From Fidelibacterota bacterium (GTDB lineage: Bacteria > Fidelibacterota > Fidelibacteria > Fidelibacterales > Fidelibacteraceae): a DNA stretch of 23,073 nucleotides. Of this stretch, positions 9,300 to 16,888 are shown piece by piece. The position numbers were made by a program, and so were the translations under genes. The stretch is taken from the NCBI GenBank assembly GCA_030596185.1, contig JAUVKP010000002.1, positions 1 to 23,073 on the forward strand, read 5' to 3'. How positions within the stretch are numbered: position 1 is the first letter of the stretch; each line of letters starts with the position of its first letter. The notes under the pieces were generated by a model. The model had not been told where the DNA came from, ran no database searches, and worked only from the letters and a program-made list of their open reading frames with translations.

Positions 9300-9575
9300 A
9301 TGAATATCTATGTAGGAAATCTGCCTTACGGCACCACTGATGAAGATCTTCAAAGCGCTTTCGGCGCATTTGGTGCAGTAACCAGTGTTAACATCATCAA
9401 AGACCGCGTAACAGGAAACTCAAAAGGTTTCGGATTTGTTGAAATGGACAATGATGATGAAGGACAAAAAGCCATTGACGAACTTAACGGCGCAGAAATG
9501 CAAGGACGTAACCTCAAAGTTAACCTTGCTCGTCCCCGGACAGAACGCCCACGTCAAGAACGTAAGTCCTGGTAA
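9300..9575 (+). CDS. Small RRM-type RNA-binding protein
   Basis: This 91-residue protein is a single RNA recognition motif. RNP-2 is IYVGNL (residues 3-8) and RNP-1 is KGFGFVEM (42-49), with the aromatic residues that stack on RNA bases. A short basic tail (RPRTERPRQERKSW) follows. Such proteins occur in cyanobacteria and FCB bacteria, often as cold-induced RNA chaperones; their exact targets are generally unknown. I chose ATG 9300 rather than ATG 9294 because AAGGA at 9289-9293 abuts the first ATG and sits 6 bases from the second. It is monocistronic: a 311-base gap precedes it and a strong terminator follows. The long leader would suit temperature or autoregulation, which is inference. Confidence 0.92.
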   Translation: MNIYVGNLPYGTTDEDLQSAFGAFGAVTSVNIIKDRVTGNSKGFGFVEMDNDDEGQKAIDELNGAEMQGRNLKVNLARPRTERPRQERKSW

Positions 9576-9597
9576 CATTAAATTAAATATAATGTTC

Positions 9598-9629
9598 AAA
9601 GCTTCCGCATTCGCGGAAGCTTTTTTTTT
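9598..9629 (+). terminator. Strong Rho-independent terminator after the RRM gene
   Basis: GCTTCCGC (9601-9608), loop ATTC, and GCGGAAGC (9613-9620) form a perfect 8-base GC-rich stem. Flanking AAA/TTT extends it to 11 pairs, and the T run reaches 9629. It lies 22 bases past the stop, between convergent genes. Confidence 0.92.
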
Positions 9630-9678
9630 CACTATTAAAACACACAAATATCAACCTAATAGATAATAATATTCCTGC

Positions 9679-12660
9679 TTAAGTTTTTTTATTAATATAA
9701 ATTATAGCTTCCCCGGTCTTACCATTCATCTTTACGTTTATTGGTTTTGTACTATGGATGTGTTTGAAATATTTCCATTTTCCCGTTTTTTTCATTGAGC
9801 GCAACAAATCCCAGTTGATAAAATCTTCATCTTCGCTTTGGTATGCGACAGAAAAATAGCCAATGTTCATTGCTACTACATTGTGAAAGAAATGTGTACC
9901 CTGCGAAGGTGGAATATCAAAACCCTTGATACCTGATTCAACGATAACCTTTGATTGACTTATTTGTCCAAACTGGATGGGTATACCCAAAAACCTGTCT
10001 TGGCTTCCCCATCTGCCCGGACCTATCAATATATAGTTTGTATCTTTTTCTTTCATTTTTTTATTAATTACATCAAGCTCTAGTTGAATATCAAGTGTTT
10101 CAATAGTATTGAACATTTCGGGTGGACACCAAATTATGTCATGAAGCTCGGTTATTTCCCCATTACCCATTCCTTGTTCTGTATAAAGAATAATATCATT
10201 TTTTTTATAATCACTGAGCTTTACTGTTGTATTGCTGCTTGAAACTGCCAGTGGTCGTATCTGTAAGAGATAGAATGTCGGGTGTTTGCTCGATTCATTT
10301 CTACGATCCAAATCTACCGCAAATTCAATTTCAACCGGCATACCAAGCGCCGCTTCTCCTATTTCCAATAAGCGATTAATAATATTACTAAGCGGATACT
10401 GTCCATACTTTAAAATATTATCAAAGGTTATAATTCTTGGTCCTTTTCTATTTAAACCCGGCCACAATCGATTATTTTGATAATCAAAAACCGAGGCAAG
10501 ATGCTTTAGTCGACCATGTTCTTCTGCTTTTGCTAATGGTAATTTAACCAGTGTAGAAGATTCTAGGCCATATAAGCCCATTTGATTACTTCGAAGATCA
10601 AGTGCATATAATTCTCGCTGGGCAGCGGATAACATATCTTCCATTGACAACAACCATACCTTTGGGTGTTTAGGGCAAAAGCGAAAGACATTGCCTCCCT
10701 CAATAACCATTTTCCCCAGACCAACTGCAAGTGAAGCCATTCCGTCGCTATGTAATTGATTATCTATCGGATAAAAATTATAGGATTGCGCAATACCGCT
10801 TATGTGTGGGTAATAATAATCTTCGTTTTTTGTTCCAACCACCTCTTGAATGATTACTGCCATTTTTTCCTCATCAAGCTGATGTCCTATATGTTCAATA
10901 TATTGTTGCGTGCCAACACTATAAGAAGAAGCATAGATCAATTTTATGGCATCCATGAGCTGTTTTAATCTCATATTCGGATCGGGATCATTATTTGCAA
11001 GCATATATGTTCTATAAATTCCGGCAAAAGGCTGAGAATAGCTATCTTCCAGTAAAGATGAAGATCTTACTGCAAGGGGATAATTAACCCGCTCTAAGAG
11101 ACGTATCAGTTTATTTTCAAGGCTATCGGACAAACGTCCAGCTAAAAATATATTATCAATTTCTTCATCAACCATATTTTCTTGGATCTTTGAATCTATA
11201 CGATTTTGCTCAATAAATATATCATATTCACTAATTCCGATAGCAGCTGTGTTTGGTAAACCAATATGAACATCTTCAAATATTTGATCGTCCTCCATGC
11301 GCATTAAGAGGGTGTTTAAAAACGCCAAACCACGGCCCTTGCCCCCCAAGGAGCCTTCGGACAATAAAACAATCTCATTTTCTTCGAGTCTGGAATATTG
11401 ATGAAAGTGTATGATTTCACCTTTATTCCTTTTCTTCTGAACTTCAAGGACTTTCTTTGCCAAATATTTTCTCATGGCCTCAGTGTTCTCAAAATCCTTC
11501 ATTTTCATTCTGCGAATATTTTTTGCAAGTTCAACCTCACCTCGGGCCATCAACCACGCTGAAAAGTGATTTTTATCGGCATGATAAATAACACTTTCTT
11601 CCGGTATGTGTTGAAGTTTTTCCTCAAATTCTGCTAAATATCCTGCTTTATCTATAATATTTCCCTTTTTATCCCGGAAAATAAAGTCTCCAAAGCCTAG
11701 GTTTTCCATAATAAAGTTGCGAAGGCGATGCAACATGTGCTTGCTGTGCTTGTGAAGGAAAGCTGTGTTTGCCCTTTCTGCTTTTTCGGCGTTTTCAATT
11801 TCCGACGACAAAATCAACGTTGCAAGATCACTTCCACGCTTTTGTAAAGTCTGTAATAAATGAAGTCCCGCTTCCTCGTCATCTTTGCCATTTTTTGGAA
11901 ATCTCATATCTGAAAATATTGCAACAAGATTGTTTTTATATGTCTCATAGATGTTAATGGCTTCTTCATAATTTTTTGCCAACAGCACCTTCGGCCGTGC
12001 TCTCATACGGTGTCTCTTCTCGCGTTCATTTAATTCTTCAATGATAAGATGCTGCGTTTGCTTAACAATTTCTTCATATAACAACGGCAAAAACATGGAG
12101 TAGAAATGTGGCGAGTCCTCTACAAGTAAAATGACCCTAACTAATCCTACTTTTGTATCATGGGCAACATTTTTCCTGTCTTCAATAGATTTGATTATGG
12201 CTAGAAATAAGTTTGCGTCACCTTTCCATACAAATATTTCGTCGAAACAAAATTCCGGGTGTCTGCTATCCTCTACAACGCTCATATCGGCCATAGATGT
12301 TAGTAAAAGAACAACCGGTAAATTCTCTTGAGTCTCGCGAACCTCTTTCAGTACACCAAACGGACTTGTTTTTCCGGTATGAAGCGTTGTTATAATAAGG
12401 TCGTATTTGTTTGTTTTTATTTGTTTTAGAGCTTCTTCTCCGGTTGGAACAGAATCAATTTCCGGAGGCGAGGATAAATTCAATTCCATATACTCCCCAA
12501 TAACCTGTTCGCCCAAAAGGGCATCGCGCTCAAAAACAAAAGCATCATAAACGGTAGAAATAAGAAGGATTCTCTTAATGCGAAAGCTCATCAATTGACG
12601 AAGAATATCGTCGCCATATTTGTACTTGTTGTAATACTCAATAATATTGAAATCGCTCAT
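9679..12660 (-). CDS. Two receiver-like domains fused to a PEP/pyruvate-binding (PPDK N-type) ATP-grasp domain
   Basis: The 993-residue protein resembles large FCB proteins annotated as PEP synthase-like. Receiver-like domain 1 (about 28-160) has T92 (YDLIITTL) where the phospho-acceptor Asp belongs, so it should not be phosphorylated. Receiver 2 (about 174-315) keeps the acidic pair E181-D182, acceptor D251 (FSDMRFP), S285-S286 and K304. A PPDK N-type ATP-grasp region (about 430-805) shows SLGGKGRGLAFLN, AVRSSSLLEDS (530-540) with FAGIYRT, IIQEVVG and LLQIRPL. The C-terminus (about 815-993) has ILIGPGRWGS and PSQGTHFFHN, with no recognisable swivelling phospho-His domain. It may phosphorylate or dikinase-transfer to an unknown acceptor under receiver control; this is inference. 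Its ATG overlaps the dapF stop by 4 bases, indicating coupling. Confidence 0.8.
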   Translation of the reverse strand: MSDFNIIEYYNKYKYGDDILRQLMSFRIKRILLISTVYDAFVFERDALLGEQVIGEYMELNLSSPPEIDSVPTGEEALKQIKTNKYDLIITTLHTGKTSPFGVLKEVRETQENLPVVLLLTSMADMSVVEDSRHPEFCFDEIFVWKGDANLFLAIIKSIEDRKNVAHDTKVGLVRVILLVEDSPHFYSMFLPLLYEEIVKQTQHLIIEELNEREKRHRMRARPKVLLAKNYEEAINIYETYKNNLVAIFSDMRFPKNGKDDEEAGLHLLQTLQKRGSDLATLILSSEIENAEKAERANTAFLHKHSKHMLHRLRNFIMENLGFGDFIFRDKKGNIIDKAGYLAEFEEKLQHIPEESVIYHADKNHFSAWLMARGEVELAKNIRRMKMKDFENTEAMRKYLAKKVLEVQKKRNKGEIIHFHQYSRLEENEIVLLSEGSLGGKGRGLAFLNTLLMRMEDDQIFEDVHIGLPNTAAIGISEYDIFIEQNRIDSKIQENMVDEEIDNIFLAGRLSDSLENKLIRLLERVNYPLAVRSSSLLEDSYSQPFAGIYRTYMLANNDPDPNMRLKQLMDAIKLIYASSYSVGTQQYIEHIGHQLDEEKMAVIIQEVVGTKNEDYYYPHISGIAQSYNFYPIDNQLHSDGMASLAVGLGKMVIEGGNVFRFCPKHPKVWLLSMEDMLSAAQRELYALDLRSNQMGLYGLESSTLVKLPLAKAEEHGRLKHLASVFDYQNNRLWPGLNRKGPRIITFDNILKYGQYPLSNIINRLLEIGEAALGMPVEIEFAVDLDRRNESSKHPTFYLLQIRPLAVSSSNTTVKLSDYKKNDIILYTEQGMGNGEITELHDIIWCPPEMFNTIETLDIQLELDVINKKMKEKDTNYILIGPGRWGSQDRFLGIPIQFGQISQSKVIVESGIKGFDIPPSQGTHFFHNVVAMNIGYFSVAYQSEDEDFINWDLLRSMKKTGKWKYFKHIHSTKPINVKMNGKTGEAIIYINKKT

Positions 12661-13442
12661 CGTTTCAAATCTCCCTTATAAACATAAGTAGCCGGTCCGT
12701 CCAGCCAAATATTGTGATATTTCTCTCCGTCATATTTAAAGCGAACACTAAGCTTGCCACCACGAGCCAGAATCACATATTGATCATAATGATGGCCTAA
12801 AGAGTGGTGGACAATTGCAGCTGCAACCGACCCCGTTCCACACGCAAATGTTTCATTTTCAACTCCGCGTTCATATGTCCTAATCGCAATTGTGTTTTTA
12901 TTTTCCACTTTAATGAAGTTCACGTTACAACCAGCCGGAGCGTACATTTTATGTTCTCTTAGCGCCCTACCGCGACCATATACGTCCATATCCACGAGCT
13001 TATCCACATATTCCACATGGTGTGTAGAACCGGTATCTACGCTATATCCCACACCCATTTTTCGAACACCATCAACGTCTTTCATCTTCAAGGAAATCCT
13101 TCCCGGTTGAATGATGGCAGCGCTGTGCCTTCCGTCAATCGCATCAAAACATATATCCCTGTCCTTTGTGATATATCCACAATCACGGGCAAATGCAACC
13201 AGGCATCTTCCACCGTTTCCACACATAGTCCCCTCGTATCCATCAGCGTTAAAATATAACATGGCAAAATCTTTATCTTTGGACTCCCGGAGTAAAATCA
13301 ACCCGTCGCCGCCTATGCCAAATCTTCGGTCACAAAGTTCCTTGATCAAAACGTGGTTATTTTCCGGAAATCTGCTTTCTATATCTTTAATAAGAACAAA
13401 ATCATTTCCGGCGCCTTGATATTTTGAAAATGAAATATGCAT
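12657..13442 (-). CDS. dapF: Diaminopimelate epimerase
   Basis: DapF interconverts LL- and meso-diaminopimelate for lysine and peptidoglycan synthesis. I chose ATG at 13442-13440 (261 residues, MHISFSKYQGAGNDF) with GGAG about 9 bases upstream; a TTG at 13457 lies at that ribosome site. The two-base catalytic cysteines are C74 in MCGNGGRC and C201 in ACGTGS. Other family motifs are GAGNDFV (10-16), FGIGGDG (41-47), NADG (65-68) and YERGVENET (190-198). Its stop overlaps the start of the receiver/PEP-binding gene by 4 bases, and it is divergent from mfd across a 161-base gap that carries one parS-like site. Confidence 0.97.
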   Translation of the reverse strand: MHISFSKYQGAGNDFVLIKDIESRFPENNHVLIKELCDRRFGIGGDGLILLRESKDKDFAMLYFNADGYEGTMCGNGGRCLVAFARDCGYITKDRDICFDAIDGRHSAAIIQPGRISLKMKDVDGVRKMGVGYSVDTGSTHHVEYVDKLVDMDVYGRGRALREHKMYAPAGCNVNFIKVENKNTIAIRTYERGVENETFACGTGSVAAAIVHHSLGHHYDQYVILARGGKLSVRFKYDGEKYHNIWLDGPATYVYKGDLKR

Positions 13443-13490
13443 GAAAGTGATCTCCAAATTATACCTGTACTAAAAATATAGGAATTCACT

Positions 13491-13595
13491 ATGGAAATAC
13501 CAAATACCAAAAAATGCATGTTTCACGTGAAACTTATAGATGGTGTTGTGAAATTCTCTTCGATTTTCATTTTCATGGAAGAATCATTTTTGTAA
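13491..13595 (+). CDS. Possible 34-residue leader ORF ahead of mfd
   Basis: ATG 13491 is preceded by AGGA at 13480-13483 (7-base spacing) and opens a 34-codon frame to a TAA at 13593-13595, 8 bases before the mfd ATG. The mfd start has no visible ribosome site, so termination of this small ORF could feed mfd translation. The peptide begins MEIPNTKKC and ends MEESFL, with no known domain. It contains the first parS-like site in its coding bases (CMFHVKL). It could be chance; only the start signal and spacing support it. Confidence 0.25.
   Translation: MEIPNTKKCMFHVKLIDGVVKFSSIFIFMEESFL
13519..13534. promoter_or_regulatory. parS-like ParB-binding site 1
   Basis: TGTTTCACGTGAAACT matches the bacterial parS consensus TGTTTCACGTGAAACA at 15 of 16 bases. 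It lies in the dapF-mfd divergent region, 93 bases before site 2. Two sites so close make chance very unlikely. ParB would load here to organise and segregate the origin region. Confidence 0.88.
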
Positions 13596-13603
13596 TATAA
13601 ACC

Positions 13604-16600
13604 ATGTTGTCATCGTCTCAAAAAAGTGTTTCACGTGAAACATCTAAGATATCTGATGTTCTGGAGCTCTTCCGGGCCGATCCGGATTTTATGAAGGGAA
13701 TATCACTGCTAAAACATCGTGATTCACTTGTGTTGAGTACAAGCAATTCAACTTTTGTGTTGTTTTGGTTGAAAATGCTAAGGGATCAGGGGTATTTCCC
13801 TCTTATTATATTTGATAAAGAAAGTGATGCCGAATCTTTTTATGCAGATGCTCTTGGCTTTTTCACGCAAGGCAAATTAGCGTGGATCCCCTTGTTTTTA
13901 AAAGGTTCTTCTTTCCACGAAAACCCCGGTCTGGAAAATCACATCTCTCGTTTTCTTGATGATTATTATAATAATGCTCTAGATATCGTCTTGTCCTCAC
14001 CGGAAATATTTAAACAGCGGGTACCAGATAAAGTTGGCCTTAGGGAACATATAGTACATTTTTCTGTCGGTAAAAAATTTAACTATTCCTCCCTTTCGGA
14101 ACGACTTGTTAAAATGGGGTATCAACGAAGCAATATGGCAGAGTATTGTGGCGAATTTGCTGTACGAGGCGGAATAGTTGATATATACGCTTATGGGGAA
14201 ACTTATCCTTTCCGTATTGAATTCTTTGGAGACACTGTTGAATCTGTACGGCGCTATAACCCCGGCGATCAGAATACTTTCGATATTTGCCAAAATGCTC
14301 ATATTCGCCCGGCTTCATTTTCTGAATTTTCTCATTCTACTATCAGCGATATCCTCCCCAATAACACTGTTGTTATAAAAATATTAGAGGGAAACAACAA
14401 GGAAGGGTTTGGTTCTTACAATATCGATATTCCCTTTAAACAAGTCACTTTTAAAACAGCCGAACCGGGCGCAGATGTGCAATTTTTGATTGCAGATATT
14501 AACCCACCAAGAAAGGCCGATTCTCCAAATTTTTATAAAAACATATTGAACGAACATAAGCGAATTTTGGTGTTCACCGAGCATGATCTTTTGGGAGAAT
14601 CGTTCCGAGAAAAATTTGGTGATCGAGCATCATACTATCCGGTTAATGTGCGAGTGGGTTTTCAATATAAACCGCTTGATCTTGTGCTTCTTTCCGGACG
14701 CGAGATATACCACAAAGAGCACTATATAAACCCAAACAAAAGATTTATTCCAGAAAAATCAACGCGGATCAACATCCTGGATTCATTGGAATATGGCGAA
14801 GCTGTTGTTCATGTGGATTATGGTATTGGCATTTATCGCGGCATAGAACTGCTTGAATTTCGTGGTATTAAACAAGAATCCATGGTAGTCGAATATAAAA
14901 ATAAAGATCGTGTTTTTGTGCCTGTACGCTATATGAACAAAATATTTAAATATAGTGGTGAAAAGCCTGCGAAAGTTCACTTGGATCAGATCGGAAGTAC
15001 GCGCTGGGATCAAGCAAAAGCTACAACACGAAGCTATTTAAAGAAGGCGGCATTTGATCTGCTTTCACTATATCAAGATCGCAAAAAATTTCCCGGATTT
15101 GCTTTTCAGGCCGATACCCCTGATACCCTGCAACTGGAAGCAAGCTTCCCCTACGACGAAACACCGGATCAACAACTGGCAATTCAAGATATTCGCAAAG
15201 ATATGGAACAAGAGCGGATCATGGATCGACTTATTTGTGGTGATGTGGGTTTTGGAAAAACCGAGGTTGCCATCCGCGCGGCTTTTAAATCAGTGTATTC
15301 CGGTAAACAGGTTGCTATTTTGGTTCCCACTACTATGCTTTGTTTTCAACATTATGAAAGCTTTCATGAGCGACTTGATGCTTTTGGAATTAAAGTAAGT
15401 TATATAAATCGTTTTGTTAGCCCCGGGGCACTAAAAGAACGACTTGCCGGGATTAAAAACGGACAAATCGATATCTTAGTGGGCACTCATAAAATATTGT
15501 CTAATATATTGTTATTTAATGACTTGGGGCTTTTAATTATTGACGAAGAACATCGTTTTGGTGTCAACCACAAAGAAAAAATCCAAAACATGAAGCGGCA
15601 TGTAGATGTGCTTACCTTGACGGCTACACCTATCCCCCGGACGCTTCAGCTTTCTCTTGTTGGTTTAAGAGATATCACCAAGATCGAAACACCACCCAAA
15701 GAAAGACTTCCCATATCAACCAAGATCATGTACTGGAATGATGGCGATATTAAAGCTGCGATCCAACGAGAGCTGGAAAGAAGTGGTCAAATATTTATAC
15801 TTCACAATGTGATTGAAGAGCAACCGGCACTGCAAGAAAAAATTGAAGAAATGTTTCCTTCCTTTGGGGTTCGGGCGGCACATGGAAAAATGCCGGGAAA
15901 AGAACTTGAAAAAACCATGCTTGATTTTTATCGCCACCACTTTGATATATTGATATCAACAACGATCATTGAATCAGGTATTGATGTCCCTAACGCAAAT
16001 ACTCTTATCGTTATGAACGCCCAAAATTTTGGACTCTCACAACTATATCAGATCCGGGGTCGTGTTGGCCGCTCTTATAAAAAAGCTTTTGCCTATCTTG
16101 TTGTGCCCCGGGGGAAACATATTAATCCAACAGCAATGAAACGACTACAAACCTTGGAGTATTACACTGATCTTGGTTCGGGTTATCAGATAGCAATGCG
16201 CGATCTTGAAATTCGGGGCGCCGGCTCTCTGTTTGGGGTTGAGCAAAGTGGACATATAAATCGCTTGGGCTATGCCTATTTTAATCGCATGTTCACCGAA
16301 GAGGTTGATACCCTGAAATCCCTGAATTCAAATGAAGAAATAAATTTGAACGCCGTGCCGGATATTCATCTTGAACAAGCCGCCTACTTTCCCGATGATT
16401 ACATTAACAATAAGGACATTCGAATTTCCTGTTATCGCAAGATGTCAGAAATCCTCTCTTATAAAAAGAAAAGCAAACAGGCGCTTCAAGAGCTCGAACA
16501 TCTTAACTGGTCTATAAGGGATCGTTTTGGGGAATTGCCCGGGGAGGCGAATAATCTTTTTGAAGAAACACGCCTTGCTCTTTGGTTGAAAAACTTCCAT

Positions 16601-16810
16601 GTTGAATCATTGGTAAAAAAAGACACCTACTTGTTTGTGACCTTCCAAAAAAACATTCCCGTAACAATTCTTCAGGATTCGGCTGGAAAACTTCTTCACT
16701 TATTGAACGAACGCGGCATTACAATTGAATTCATTTCTAAAAAACATTTGTCCGCAAAAGTGGGCATGGACTTCCTTTCTGCATTTTTCGCGGGAACAAT
16801 TAATTCATGA
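13604..16810 (+). CDS. mfd: Transcription-repair coupling factor Mfd
   Basis: Mfd removes RNA polymerase stalled at DNA lesions and recruits UvrA. The protein has 1068 residues (E. coli 1148). The N-terminal UvrB-like module includes EFAVRGGIVDIYA; the RNA polymerase-interacting domain is near 392-455 (EAVVHVDYGIGIYRG). The helicase core has Walker A GDVGFGKT (546-553), DEEH (647-650), TLTATPIPRTLQ and GRVGRSYKKAFAYLVV. The C-terminal TRCF domain follows (YFPDDYI). The first 15 or so residues are not conserved and contain the perfect parS site; a downstream start near 13691 would put parS outside the gene but also lacks a ribosome site. Neither start has an obvious ribosome site. A lipoprotein gene follows 78 bases after the stop. 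Confidence 0.97.
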   Translation: MLSSSQKSVSRETSKISDVLELFRADPDFMKGISLLKHRDSLVLSTSNSTFVLFWLKMLRDQGYFPLIIFDKESDAESFYADALGFFTQGKLAWIPLFLKGSSFHENPGLENHISRFLDDYYNNALDIVLSSPEIFKQRVPDKVGLREHIVHFSVGKKFNYSSLSERLVKMGYQRSNMAEYCGEFAVRGGIVDIYAYGETYPFRIEFFGDTVESVRRYNPGDQNTFDICQNAHIRPASFSEFSHSTISDILPNNTVVIKILEGNNKEGFGSYNIDIPFKQVTFKTAEPGADVQFLIADINPPRKADSPNFYKNILNEHKRILVFTEHDLLGESFREKFGDRASYYPVNVRVGFQYKPLDLVLLSGREIYHKEHYINPNKRFIPEKSTRINILDSLEYGEAVVHVDYGIGIYRGIELLEFRGIKQESMVVEYKNKDRVFVPVRYMNKIFKYSGEKPAKVHLDQIGSTRWDQAKATTRSYLKKAAFDLLSLYQDRKKFPGFAFQADTPDTLQLEASFPYDETPDQQLAIQDIRKDMEQERIMDRLICGDVGFGKTEVAIRAAFKSVYSGKQVAILVPTTMLCFQHYESFHERLDAFGIKVSYINRFVSPGALKERLAGIKNGQIDILVGTHKILSNILLFNDLGLLIIDEEHRFGVNHKEKIQNMKRHVDVLTLTATPIPRTLQLSLVGLRDITKIETPPKERLPISTKIMYWNDGDIKAAIQRELERSGQIFILHNVIEEQPALQEKIEEMFPSFGVRAAHGKMPGKELEKTMLDFYRHHFDILISTTIIESGIDVPNANTLIVMNAQNFGLSQLYQIRGRVGRSYKKAFAYLVVPRGKHINPTAMKRLQTLEYYTDLGSGYQIAMRDLEIRGAGSLFGVEQSGHINRLGYAYFNRMFTEEVDTLKSLNSNEEINLNAVPDIHLEQAAYFPDDYINNKDIRISCYRKMSEILSYKKKSKQALQELEHLNWSIRDRFGELPGEANNLFEETRLALWLKNFHVESLVKKDTYLFVTFQKNIPVTILQDSAGKLLHLLNERGITIEFISKKHLSAKVGMDFLSAFFAGTINS
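13627..13642. promoter_or_regulatory. parS site 2 (perfect), inside the mfd 5' coding region
   Basis: TGTTTCACGTGAAACA is a perfect 16-base palindromic match to the parS consensus. If mfd starts at 13604 it encodes the residues SVSRET near the N-terminus, outside the conserved part of Mfd. Confidence 0.93.
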
Positions 16811-16888
16811 CTTGTATTGATGCTGATAAATAAACATTTTATTTTGTTTACTTGTGTGTTAAATTTTCTTGATAAAATTGGAGTATAC

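Noticed and set aside
13000..13008. Perfect TTATCCACA (DnaA box) inside dapF
   Set aside because: Single isolated box explained by the coding sequence (VDKL); no second box or AT-rich tract nearby.
12892..13419. Overlapping + strand open frames opposite dapF
   Set aside because: Antisense shadows of a well-conserved gene; no ribosome site or family match.
13458..13463. TATAAT on the - strand just upstream of dapF
   Set aside because: It would start transcription inside the dapF ribosome site and has no -35 match at 17 bases, so it cannot be called as the promoter.
16852..16878. TTGTGT/TAAAAT promoter-like pair before the first parvulin lipoprotein gene
   Set aside because: 15-base spacer, and the start site would fall beyond the ribosome site at 16880.
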